Source: SHWB01 sp050246875
GTDB taxonomy: Bacteria > Pseudomonadota > Alphaproteobacteria > UBA6615
Reading direction: 5' to 3'
Length of the DNA stretch: 64,000 nt
NCBI GenBank assembly: GCA_050246875.1
Contig: JBFWVF010000003.1
Coordinates: 186,001 to 250,000 of the forward strand
Part shown: positions 1-7,477 of the stretch, in pieces
How the letters are laid out: each line of letters starts with the position of its first letter
Position numbering within the stretch: position 1 is the stretch's first letter
Translations under genes and position numbers: made by a program
Notes under the pieces: generated by a model
The model's database searches: none
Told to the model about the DNA's origin: nothing
Seen by the model: only the letters and a program-made list of their open reading frames with translations

Positions 1-47
1 CGGTCGCGCTCGGTCGCGGCGTCGACGAGGCGGCGGAAGCGGATCAT
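1..47 (-). CDS. Possible start of a gene running off the window edge
   Basis: An ATG at 47 opens a minus-strand frame that stays open for 15 codons (MIRFRRLVDAATERD) to the window edge. It lies 20 bases downstream of the vapC stop and could be the next gene of the same transcript. The spacing is plausible but no clear ribosome binding site is visible and the fragment is too short to identify. It may not be a gene. Confidence 0.25.
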   Translation of the reverse strand, partial: MIRFRRLVDAATERD

Positions 48-66
48 GGCCGATCTTCGATCATGG

Positions 67-459
67 TCATGTCAGCGCATCGACGACAGGCACGTCGTAC
101 GCCGCGAACGCGGCATCCGCGGTGACCAGCGAAAGACCCTCGATCTGCGCCTGGACGATCATCAGGCGGTCGAACGGGTCGCGGTGGTACAATGGCAACC
201 GGCCGACCTGCGCGGCGTGCGTGAACGTGACCGCCAGCTCGCCGAAGTTCTGGGCGTGCAGCGCCTCGACGAAGCGCTCCGGCGGGATGGCGACGTCGAG
301 ACGGCCGATCCGCCATTTGATGGCGGCCTCCCAGATCGCGACCGCACTGACACGGATGTCGTCCCGCGGATCGGCGATCCGCTCGCGCGCCGCGGCACCG
401 AGACGCCGGTCGTCGGTGAGCCACCAGAGCACGACATGGGTATCGAGCAGCAAGCTCAT
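67..459 (-). CDS. vapC: VapC-type PIN-domain toxin
   Basis: A 130-residue single-domain PIN protein, the usual length for the family. PIN proteins are Mg-dependent RNases, and VapC toxins cleave tRNA or rRNA when the antitoxin is lost. The acidic active-site residues are visible: the Asp of LDTH near the N-terminus, the Glu of AIWEAA near residue 44, the Asp pair in DPFDR near residue 95 and the Asp of TAD near residue 113. The start overlaps the antitoxin stop by four bases (ATGA), so translation is coupled. The type II toxin assignment is firm; the RNA target cannot be read from sequence. Confidence 0.9.
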   Translation of the reverse strand: MSLLLDTHVVLWWLTDDRRLGAAARERIADPRDDIRVSAVAIWEAAIKWRIGRLDVAIPPERFVEALHAQNFGELAVTFTHAAQVGRLPLYHRDPFDRLMIVQAQIEGLSLVTADAAFAAYDVPVVDALT

Positions 460-695
460 TCGTCGCTGCCGAAGGCTTCGGCGAGGTCGGGCGGCAGCGG
501 CGCATCGAAATCGTCGCGGATACGGATCAACCCTTTCAGCGTGCCCGGCTTGCGCGGTTCGAGGCTCCGGTTGGCGGCCACGAGGCGCGCCACCGGCCGG
601 CCGTGGCGGGCAATGACGATCTCCTCGCCCGCCGCCGCCGCATCGATGAGGCGCGACAGCTGGGTCTTCGCCGCATGGACGTTGATGACACGCAT
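456..695 (-). CDS. Phd/YefM-type antitoxin partner of VapC
   Basis: A 79-residue protein starting MRVINVHAAKTQLSRL, the standard N-terminal DNA-binding fold of Phd/YefM antitoxins (strand, then helix with KTQLSRL). The motif IARHGRPVARLV follows near residue 28. The acidic C-terminal tail from about residue 60 would wrap the toxin and block its active site. It lies first in the pair, the usual antitoxin-first order, and overlaps vapC by four bases. Such antitoxins normally repress their own promoter together with the toxin. The start at 695 was preferred over more upstream in-frame codons because the conserved fold begins there. Confidence 0.88.
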   Translation of the reverse strand: MRVINVHAAKTQLSRLIDAAAAGEEIVIARHGRPVARLVAANRSLEPRKPGTLKGLIRIRDDFDAPLPPDLAEAFGSDE

Positions 696-771
696 CGAAC
701 CAGCCTCGCTAATCGACCGGACTAAGTCTAGTCCGTTTTCGGGGAGCGGCAAGGCCGATTCGGCCGGCCGG

Positions 772-1980
772 CTAGCCCGCCACCGCGCCCGATGCCGCCA
801 GGACCTCGACCTCGGTCGAGGCGAAGCCGTACTCGGCCAGCACCTCGCGGGTGTGCTCGCCCAGGCGCGGCGCCCCGCGCCGGATGCTGGCCGGATTGTC
901 GGAATACTTGATGGCGTGGCCAATGACGCTGACCGGCGTGCCCCTGGCCGTCGCCACCTCGGCGATCATGCCGCGCGCCTGTACCTGCGGGTCGGCCGCC
1001 ATCTGGGCGACGTCGTAGACCGGGCCAGCCGGCACCCCCGCCGCCTCCAGCCGGTCGAGCCATTCGGCCGTGGTCGCCGTGGCGAAGCGGCGCGTCAGCT
1101 CCTCCGTCAGCGCGGCGCGGTTGGCCATGCGGCCGGCATTGGCGTTGAAGCGCGGGTCGGCGCCCAGTTCCGGCGCGCCGAGCGCGACGACGAACTTCTC
1201 CCAGGTGCTCTGGTTGGCGGCGCCGAGGTTGATCCAGCCGTCCTTCGTGGCGAAGGCCTGGTACGGCGCCATCAGCGGATGGGCCGAGCCGAGGGCGCGC
1301 GTGATCTCGCCGGAGGCGCGGTAGATCGCCGTCTGCCAGTAGGTGTGGGTGATGCCGGCTTCGAGCAGCGAGGTGTCGACGTACTGGCCCTTGCCGGTGA
1401 CGCCGCGCCGCACCAGCGCGCCGCAGACGCCGAGGGCGGCGAGGATGCCGGCGGTGATGTCCGTCACCGGCGCGCCGACCTTCACCGGCGGGCGCCCATC
1501 ACCCTCGCCGGTGATCGACATGAGGCCGCTCATGCCCTGGGTGATGAGGTCGAAGCCGCCGCGCTCGGCATAGGGGCCGGTCTGGCCGAAACCGGATACC
1601 GAGCAGTAGACGAGCTTCGGGTTGGCCGCGCGCATCGCCTCCCAGCCGACGCCGTAATGCTCCATCGCGCCCTTGCGGTAGTTCTCGACGAACACGTCGG
1701 CCCCGAGCACGAGGCGGCGCAGCGCGTCGCGCCCGCCCTGCTGGCGCAGGTCGAGCGCCACGCCGCGCTTGTTGCGGTTCATCATCGCGAAGGGCGCCGA
1801 TTCACCGTCGACCATCGGCGCCGAGCGACGGATGTCGTCGCCCTGCGGCAGACGCTCGACCTTGACCACGTCGGCGCCCATGTCGGCGAGCATCATGCCG
1901 CAGGTCGGCGCCGCCATGATGTGGCTCATCTCGACGACGCGGATGCCGTCGAGCAGTCCCGGAACCTTGTCGTTCATCAT
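772..1980 (-). CDS. CaiB/BaiF family (family III) CoA-transferase
   Basis: A 402-residue protein of the class III CoA-transferase family, which moves CoA between carboxylic acids through an aspartyl-CoA thioester. The family signature is clear: LLDGIRVVEMSH at the N-terminus, ADMGADVVKVE near residue 32, NRNKRGVALDL near residue 68 and the conserved FVENYRKGAM segment near residue 95. Length matches formyl-CoA and succinyl-CoA:(R)-citramalate transferases. The donor and acceptor acids cannot be deduced. Two consecutive ATG codons are available at the start. A crotonase-fold gene lies upstream on the same strand beyond a repeat-filled gap, so an acyl-CoA degradation role is a fair inference. 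Confidence 0.92.
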   Translation of the reverse strand: MMNDKVPGLLDGIRVVEMSHIMAAPTCGMMLADMGADVVKVERLPQGDDIRRSAPMVDGESAPFAMMNRNKRGVALDLRQQGGRDALRRLVLGADVFVENYRKGAMEHYGVGWEAMRAANPKLVYCSVSGFGQTGPYAERGGFDLITQGMSGLMSITGEGDGRPPVKVGAPVTDITAGILAALGVCGALVRRGVTGKGQYVDTSLLEAGITHTYWQTAIYRASGEITRALGSAHPLMAPYQAFATKDGWINLGAANQSTWEKFVVALGAPELGADPRFNANAGRMANRAALTEELTRRFATATTAEWLDRLEAAGVPAGPVYDVAQMAADPQVQARGMIAEVATARGTPVSVIGHAIKYSDNPASIRRGAPRLGEHTREVLAEYGFASTEVEVLAASGAVAG

Positions 1981-2007
1981 TCCGTCCCTTCCCCAAAGGC
2001 TCCCTTT

Positions 2008-2195
2008 CCTCTCCCTGTGGGAGAGGGCTTCCTGCCTTGGCGAGCGCAGCGAGCCTAGAGCGGGAAGGGTGAGGGGTTACGCGCCGGGATAGACAGCCTC
2101 CGCCACCGTAACCCCTCACCCTCCCGGCCTAGGCGTCCCGGCCGCTGACGCGGCCTGCAACGCCAGGTCCGGGAGCCCTCTCCCTATGGGAGAGG
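2008..2195. repeat. Composite palindromic intergenic repeat
   Basis: The gap between the two minus-strand genes is filled by nested inverted repeats. Two near-identical short palindromes (CCTCTCCCTRTGGGAGAGG, 19 bases) lie at 2008-2026 and 2177-2195. Between them a 15-bp perfect inverted pair (AGGGTGAGGGGTTAC, 2066-2080 with 2108-2122) encloses a 27-base loop. This is the form of mobile palindromic repeats scattered in proteobacterial chromosomes. A partial copy of the short palindrome recurs near 10940. No ORF or RNA gene is evident in it. Confidence 0.75.
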
Positions 2196-2220
2196 AAACA
2201 CGTTGTACACAATCATTGAC

Positions 2221-3015
2221 CTAACGTCCCTCGAAGGCCGGCTTCTGCTTGGCGAGAAAGGCCGTCAGGCCGGCGCGGAAGTCGGCCGTATCGAAGCAGG
2301 CGAAGCCCTCCGCCTTCTCGGCCTCGCTCAGCGCGCCGCCGGCCAGCATGCGGTCGACGAAGCGCTTGTGCCAGCGGTTGACCAGCGGTGCCCCCTCGGC
2401 GATGCGCGCCGCCGCCGCGTAGGTCTCGGCCTCGACCTGGTCGTCGGCGACCACGCGGTTCACGAGGCCCTTCTCCTTCGCTTCGGCGGCGTCGAAGACG
2501 CGGCCCTCGAACAGGATCTCCAGCGCCACCGAACGGCCGACGAGACCGACCAGCGCGGCGATCTCGGCATGCGCCATGACGAGGCCGAGGCGGTTGACGG
2601 GGATGCCGAAGCGCGAACCGGCGCCGCAGATGCGGATGTCGCACATCAGCGCCAGTTCCAGCGCGCCGCCGACGCACAGGCCGCGGATCAGCGCCACCAC
2701 CGGATGGCGGCAGCCGCCGATGGCGCCCATCGCGCCGTGCATCAGCGCGCCGTATTCGGCCGCCTGCGCGGCATTGGAACGGACGGCGGGAAACTCGGCG
2801 ATGTCGGCGCCGGGGCCCATCGCCTTCTCGCCGGCACCACGCAGCACGACGCAGCGCAGCGTCTCGTCGCGGTCGAGATCGCGGAACACCGCGCCGACCT
2901 CGCCCCACAGCTTCTTCGAGAGGGCGTTCAGCTTCGCCGGGCGGTCGATGACGACGGTGGCGATGGCGCCGTCGCGCGCCACGCTGATCCGCCCGTCGGT
3001 AGAGGCTTCGGCCAT
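2221..3015 (-). CDS. Enoyl-CoA hydratase/isomerase (crotonase) family protein
   Basis: A 264-residue crotonase-fold protein. The CoA-binding and oxyanion-hole loops are recognisable: GPGADIAEF near residue 64 and LCVGGALELALMCD near residue 106. At the site where classical hydratases carry the first catalytic Glu in FGQPE, this protein reads FGIPVN, and the following GAGGTQ-type loop is also replaced, so simple enoyl-CoA hydration is uncertain. It may be an isomerase, hydrolase or decarboxylase of the superfamily. The ATG at 3015 has a GGGAGAA ribosome binding site; the longer upstream extension is Arg-rich and unlike the family. Confidence 0.85.
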   Translation of the reverse strand: MAEASTDGRISVARDGAIATVVIDRPAKLNALSKKLWGEVGAVFRDLDRDETLRCVVLRGAGEKAMGPGADIAEFPAVRSNAAQAAEYGALMHGAMGAIGGCRHPVVALIRGLCVGGALELALMCDIRICGAGSRFGIPVNRLGLVMAHAEIAALVGLVGRSVALEILFEGRVFDAAEAKEKGLVNRVVADDQVEAETYAAAARIAEGAPLVNRWHKRFVDRMLAGGALSEAEKAEGFACFDTADFRAGLTAFLAKQKPAFEGR

Positions 3016-3039
3016 GCTGTTCTCCCTGCGGCGTCCGGC

Positions 3040-3068
3040 TTTCGACCCGGCCGGTGTGCCAGTATAGT
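3040..3068 (+). promoter_or_regulatory. Candidate promoter of the amidase operon
   Basis: TATAGT at 3063-3068 matches the -10 consensus at five of six positions, and a weak -35 (TTTCGA, 3040-3045) sits 17 bases upstream. The element lies about 40 bases before the amidase ATG, in the divergent gap with the crotonase gene. The -35 match is poor, so this is only a candidate. Confidence 0.35.
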
Positions 3069-3106
3069 GCGCCCGGAGCAACGGCAAGCGGGCGGAACTG
3101 CGTCGC

Positions 3107-4312
3107 ATGGTTGAATCGCCCGTTTACGAGGCCGGCACGATCGGCTGCTTCGTGCCGCACGATCTTGCCCGTCCCATCGTGGGCGCCGCCCACGGCCCGC
3201 TCGCCGGCCGCCGCGCCGCCGTCAAGGATCTCTACGACATCGCCGGCGAGAAGACCGGCGGCGGCAGCCCCGAATGGCTGGAGGAGGCGCAGCCCGCCGC
3301 GCGCCATTCCACCGTCGTCGACAGGCTGCTGGCGGCCGGCGCGACGATCACCCACCGCACCATCGCCGACGAGTTCTTCTTCAGCCTCACCGGCACCCAC
3401 AGCCGCTACACCATTCCCGTCAACGTGCGCGCGCCGGGCCGCGTTCCCGGCGGCTCGTCGTCGGGCTCGGCAGCGGCGATGGCGGCCGGGCTGTGCGATT
3501 TCGCGATGGGCTCGGACACCGGCGGCTCGGTCCGTATCCCGGCGTCCTTCTGCGGCGTCTTCGGCATCCGCCCGACCCACGGCCGCGTCGACCTCGCCGG
3601 CGGCATGGCCATGGCGCCGTCGCTCGACACCGGCGGCTGGTTCGCCGACGACGCCGACCTGTTCGCCGGCGTCGGCGACGTGCTGCTCGACGGCGGCCGG
3701 GTGGACGCCGCGATCGCCACGGTGGCCATCGCCGCCGACGCCTTCGCTCTCGCCGACCCGGCGGTGCGCGCGGCGCACGAGGGCTTCCTCGCCCGCGCCG
3801 TCGGCTTGCTGCCGCGCACCTCCGCCGCCACCATCGCCCCCGACGGCTTCGCCGACTGGCGCGCCGCCTTCCGCAATGTCCAGGCGCACGAGGTCATCGC
3901 CCTCTACGGCGCCTGGGCTGCGAAGCGGAAGCCAGCCTTCAACCCCAGCGTCGGCGACCGCTTCCGCTACGCCTTCACGGTGACCGACGCGATGAAGGCC
4001 GAGGCCGACGCGATGCGCGCGACGGTGCGTGCGCGCATGCACGCGCTGGTGCCGCCCGGCACGGTCCTCTGCCTGCCGACCGCGCCGACCATCGCGCCGC
4101 GGCGCGACGCCACCGAGGCCGAGCTGGAAAGCTTCCGCATGGCGACGCTCGCGCTGACCTGCCCCGCCGGCCTCGCCGGCCTGCCGCAGGTGACGCTGCC
4201 GGCGGTGCGCGTCGACGGCTGCCCGGCCGGCCTGTCCTTCATCGGCTGGCAAGGCGGCGACGAGGCCCTGCTCGGCCTCGCCCGCCGTCTCGCCCCGCTC
4301 TGCGCGCATTAG
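3107..4312 (+). CDS. Amidase signature family hydrolase
   Basis: A 401-residue amidase-signature enzyme, which hydrolyses a carboxamide to acid and ammonia with a Ser-cisSer-Lys triad. The Lys lies in AAVKDLYD near residue 41. The Gly/Ser-rich core is GGSSSGSAAAMAAG near residue 117, followed by GSDTGGSVRIPAS, which carries the cis-Ser and nucleophilic Ser. The protein is shorter than GatA and there is no GatB or GatC nearby, so it is a catabolic amidase and not the tRNA amidotransferase subunit. It is first of three plus-strand genes, with eight bases to the next. The substrate is unknown; the neighbours suggest a hydroxy-acid amide. Confidence 0.9.
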   Translation: MVESPVYEAGTIGCFVPHDLARPIVGAAHGPLAGRRAAVKDLYDIAGEKTGGGSPEWLEEAQPAARHSTVVDRLLAAGATITHRTIADEFFFSLTGTHSRYTIPVNVRAPGRVPGGSSSGSAAAMAAGLCDFAMGSDTGGSVRIPASFCGVFGIRPTHGRVDLAGGMAMAPSLDTGGWFADDADLFAGVGDVLLDGGRVDAAIATVAIAADAFALADPAVRAAHEGFLARAVGLLPRTSAATIAPDGFADWRAAFRNVQAHEVIALYGAWAAKRKPAFNPSVGDRFRYAFTVTDAMKAEADAMRATVRARMHALVPPGTVLCLPTAPTIAPRRDATEAELESFRMATLALTCPAGLAGLPQVTLPAVRVDGCPAGLSFIGWQGGDEALLGLARRLAPLCAH

Positions 4313-4320
4313 AGGATTCC

Positions 4321-5319
4321 ATGCCGGCGAACCGCCCCAAGGTCCTGCTGACCCTGCCCTCCGGCGAGGCCGCCGCGCAGGTGCTCGAACGCGCCGGCCT
4401 CGACGCCATCGTCGCCAGCGCCACCGACTTCGACACGCTGCGCCGCGAGGCCGCCGACGCCGCCGGCCTCATCGTGCGCGCGCAACTGCCGCCGGACCTG
4501 TTCGACCACACGCCGCGCATGCTCGCCGTCGCCCGCCAGGGCACCGGCGTCGACCTCATCCCGGTCGATGGCGCGACGCAGCACGGCATCGTCGTCGCCA
4601 ACGCGCCCGGCGTGAATGCCGGCACGGTCGCCGAATACGTCCTGGCCCAGATGCTCGCCTTTGCCCGCCGTCTCGACACGCTCGACCGCCGCGTGCGCGC
4701 CGGCGAGTGGCAGCCGGTACGCGCCTTCGCGCAGGACCGGCGCGGCCTCGACGGCCAGACGCTCGGCGTCGTCGGCGTCGGCGACATCGGCGGCCGCGTC
4801 GCCGCGCTCGGCCGCGCCTTCGGCATGCGCGTGCTCGGCACGCAGCGCAGCCGTCCCCTGCCCGACGGCATCGAGGGGGCCGACATCGACCGGCTGTTCG
4901 CCGAGAGCGACTACATCGCGCTCACCTGCCCGCTGACGCCGGAGACGCGCGGCCTCGTCAATGCCCGCCGGCTGGCGCTGGCGAAGCCGGGCGTGGTCCT
5001 CGTCAACGCCGCGCGCGGCCCGGTCATCGTCGAGGCCGACCTCGTCGCGGCGCTGGAGGCCGGCCGCATCGGCGGCGCGGCGCTCGACGTCTTCGACGTG
5101 CAGCCGCTCGCCGCCGACCATCCCTACCGCCGCTTCGAGGCGGTGCGCTTCTCGCCGCACGTCGCCGGCATCACCGTGCAGGCCTTCGAGGAGACCGGCC
5201 GCATCGCCGCCGAAGCGGTCGCCGCCGTGCTCGCCGGCGGCTGGCCGGAGTTCTTCGTCAATCCCGCCTGCCGCGCGGCCCATCTGGCACGCCGCGCCAG
5301 CCTCGGCATTGCCGCATGA
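4321..5319 (+). CDS. D-2-hydroxyacid dehydrogenase family oxidoreductase
   Basis: A 332-residue NAD(P)-dependent dehydrogenase of the SerA/FDH superfamily. The Rossmann glycine motif GVGDIGGRV lies near residue 157 and the catalytic Arg is in VNAARGPV near residue 231. The catalytic His is in FSPHVAG near residue 279. The conserved catalytic Glu of the DVFxxEP motif is replaced: the protein reads DVFDVQP, leaving a His-Gln pair as in formate dehydrogenase. It follows the amidase by eight bases and overlaps the next gene by four, so all three are probably co-translated. The substrate is unassigned; a 2-hydroxy or 2-oxo acid released by its neighbours is a reasonable guess. Confidence 0.9.
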   Translation: MPANRPKVLLTLPSGEAAAQVLERAGLDAIVASATDFDTLRREAADAAGLIVRAQLPPDLFDHTPRMLAVARQGTGVDLIPVDGATQHGIVVANAPGVNAGTVAEYVLAQMLAFARRLDTLDRRVRAGEWQPVRAFAQDRRGLDGQTLGVVGVGDIGGRVAALGRAFGMRVLGTQRSRPLPDGIEGADIDRLFAESDYIALTCPLTPETRGLVNARRLALAKPGVVLVNAARGPVIVEADLVAALEAGRIGGAALDVFDVQPLAADHPYRRFEAVRFSPHVAGITVQAFEETGRIAAEAVAAVLAGGWPEFFVNPACRAAHLARRASLGIAA

Positions 5320-6482
5320 AGATCACCGCCGTCCACGCCTTCTGGGTGCATGTGCCGATCCCCGAGGGAAAGCGGCACACCAGCGACTACGGCACGCTCG
5401 CTTCCTTCGACGCCACCATCGTCCGCATCGACACCGATGCCGGCTTCACCGGCTGGGGCGAGGGCAAGTCGGCGGTGGCCAGCGCCGCCAACAATGCCGG
5501 CCTCACCGCCATCGTGAACGAGGAGTTCGCGCCGCTGCTGGTCGGCGAGGATCCGCGCGAGCCGGCGCGCATCTGGGAGATGCTCTACAGCGGCACGCGC
5601 GCCCATTACGCACTGTCGCGCGGCCACGGCTTTCCCGTGCTCAACCGGCGCGGCGCGCATGTCGCGGCGATCGCCGCCGTCGACATGGCGCTGTGGGACA
5701 TCAAGGGCAAGGCGCTCGACGAGCCGGTCTGGCGCCTGCTCGGCGGCCGCCGCGCGCCGCGCCTGCCGGCCTACGCCTCGGGCGGCTGGGCGCCGGCCGA
5801 GAGCATCGGCGAGCAGTTGCAGGGCTACATCGACCGCGGCGGCTTCCGCTCGGTCAAGATGCGCGTCGGCGCCATGGACGGCTCGCCCGCCGCCTCGGCG
5901 CGCCGCCTCGCCGCCGCGCGCGCGTCGCTCGGCCCCGACATCGGCATCGCCTGCGACGCCCACGGCACCTGGACGGTCGCCGAGGCCAAACGCTTCGCCG
6001 CGCTCGCCGCCGACAGCGCGCCGATGTGGTTCGAGGAGCCGGTGTCGGCCGACGACAAGCGCGGCATGGCCGAGGTGCGCGCCGTCGCCAACATGGCCAT
6101 CTCGGCCGGCGAAAGCGAATTCACGCGCCACGACTTCCGCGAGCTGTGCGAGCTTCGCGCCGTCGACATCCTGCAGCCCGATCTCGCCATCTGCGGCGGC
6201 ATCACCGAGGCGATGCGCATCGCCGCGCTGGCCAGCGCGTACAACCTGCGCCTCGCGCCGCATCTGTGGGGCGGCGCCCCGGCCTTCGCCGCCGGCCTCG
6301 CGGTCGCCGCCGCCTCGCCCGCCGGCTTCATCCTCGAATACTCGCTCGGCGCCAACCCGTTGCTGCACGAGCTGGCCATCGAGGGCTTCCCGGTCGAGGA
6401 CGGCATGATCGACGTCCCCGACCGGCCCGGCCTCGGCATCACCATCGACGAAGGCTTCGTCGCCCGCTACGCGGTCGGCTGA
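5316..6482 (+). CDS. Mandelate racemase/muconate lactonizing enzyme family protein
   Basis: A 388-residue enolase-superfamily enzyme, which abstracts a proton alpha to a carboxylate bound to Mg. Metal ligands can be placed at the Asp of IACDAHG, the Glu of WFEEP and the Glu of SAGESE. The acid/base groups are Lys of SVKMRVG (a KxR motif in place of KxK), Asp of LQPDLAI and His of APHLWGG, with a supporting Glu in ILEYSLG. This pattern fits the mandelate racemase subgroup, mostly acid-sugar dehydratases and racemases. ATG at 5316 overlaps the previous stop (ATGA). Substrate is unknown, and there is no regulator or transporter next to the operon. Confidence 0.9.
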   Translation: MKITAVHAFWVHVPIPEGKRHTSDYGTLASFDATIVRIDTDAGFTGWGEGKSAVASAANNAGLTAIVNEEFAPLLVGEDPREPARIWEMLYSGTRAHYALSRGHGFPVLNRRGAHVAAIAAVDMALWDIKGKALDEPVWRLLGGRRAPRLPAYASGGWAPAESIGEQLQGYIDRGGFRSVKMRVGAMDGSPAASARRLAAARASLGPDIGIACDAHGTWTVAEAKRFAALAADSAPMWFEEPVSADDKRGMAEVRAVANMAISAGESEFTRHDFRELCELRAVDILQPDLAICGGITEAMRIAALASAYNLRLAPHLWGGAPAFAAGLAVAAASPAGFILEYSLGANPLLHELAIEGFPVEDGMIDVPDRPGLGITIDEGFVARYAVG

Positions 6483-6501
6483 CGCCCACACCTTCCAACG
6501 C

Positions 6502-6582
6502 CGTCATTGCGAGCGAGGCGAAGCAATCCAGTCTCGCACCGGCGGGCTGGACTGCTTCGTCGCTCCACTCCTCGCAATGACG
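6502..6582. repeat. Imperfect palindromic repeat (GTCATTGCGAGCG type)
   Basis: Two imperfectly complementary arms, 6502-6533 and 6549-6582, form a long hairpin starting CGTCATTGCGAGCG and ending CTCGCAATGACG. The sequence is of a kind known from intergenic spaces of many proteobacteria. It lies between convergent genes and may also help terminate both transcripts. Only this copy is visible in the window. Confidence 0.8.
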
Positions 6583-6592
6583 AAGCGGCCGG

Positions 6593-7366
6593 CTACCCCA
6601 GATGCTTCTTCAGGAAGGCCAGCGTGCGTTCCTGCGCCAGCTTGGTGTCCTCGGCGTCGTAGCGCGCCGCCGTCGGATTGGCGAAGCCGTGATCGGCCTC
6701 GTACCAGTGTGCCTCCAGCGACTTGCCGGCGGCCTGCATGGCGGCGGCGAAGCCGTCGACCATCGGCTTGTTGATGTTCTGGTCGCGGGTGGCGAAGTGG
6801 CCGAGCACCGGGCCGGCCAGCGCCTTCACGTCGTCGGCCGACTTGGCGACATTGCCGTAGTAGATGACCGTCGCGTCGACCGGGCGGGCGAGCGAGGCGT
6901 TGAGCGACCAGCCGCCGCCGAAGCAGAAGCCGACCGTCGCCACCTTGCCGGTGCCCTGCGGATACTTCTTCAGCCAGTCGACCCAGGCACCGACGATGGC
7001 GGTACGTTCGTCGTTGGGGACCTTGCCGAGCAGGGCACGGGCCTCGTCGGGCGTGGCGGCGACGCTGCCACCCATCAGGTCGCAGGCCAGAACAGCGTAG
7101 CCCTGCGCCGCCATGTCGGCGGCATAGGCCTTCATCTGGTCGTTGAGGCCCCACCATTCGTGGATCGCGAGCACGGTGCCGGCGGGTGCCTTGGCCGGCT
7201 TTGCCAGCGCCCCCATGACCGACTTGCCGCCGACGGTGATCGTTACCGTCTCCAGCGTCGCCGCCTGGGCGCGGGCAAGCTCGGGGTTGGCCAGCACCAC
7301 GGCCAGCGGCAGCCCGGCGGCGGGCACCGCGGCCATGGCCCTGAGTACGTCGCGTCTCTGCAGCAT
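6593..7366 (-). CDS. Exported dienelactone hydrolase family protein
   Basis: A 257-residue alpha/beta hydrolase of the dienelactone hydrolase family. The N-terminus (LQRRDVLRA, then a hydrophobic stretch ending ARAQA near residue 35) looks like a Tat signal peptide, so the mature enzyme is probably periplasmic. The Cys-Asp-His triad is visible as GFCFGGG near residue 147, ATRDQNI near residue 193 and EADHGF near residue 225. The family hydrolyses lactones and esters in aromatic degradation, but many members have other ester substrates, and no other aromatic pathway genes are close. Confidence 0.88.
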   Translation of the reverse strand: MLQRRDVLRAMAAVPAAGLPLAVVLANPELARAQAATLETVTITVGGKSVMGALAKPAKAPAGTVLAIHEWWGLNDQMKAYAADMAAQGYAVLACDLMGGSVAATPDEARALLGKVPNDERTAIVGAWVDWLKKYPQGTGKVATVGFCFGGGWSLNASLARPVDATVIYYGNVAKSADDVKALAGPVLGHFATRDQNINKPMVDGFAAAMQAAGKSLEAHWYEADHGFANPTAARYDAEDTKLAQERTLAFLKKHLG

Positions 7367-7477
7367 TCCTCTCTCCTGTCGTCGGGCCCCCGCCCGGCGG
7401 AAACCTTAGCCCATCGCCGGCGGCGGGGCAGTGACAGTTGCGTGAGACGGCGCCGCACGTCGGGCTATAAGGGACGC

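Noticed and set aside
2203..3114. Plus-strand frame opposite the crotonase gene
   Set aside because: Antisense shadow with no recognisable domain; the minus strand carries a clear crotonase-fold protein.
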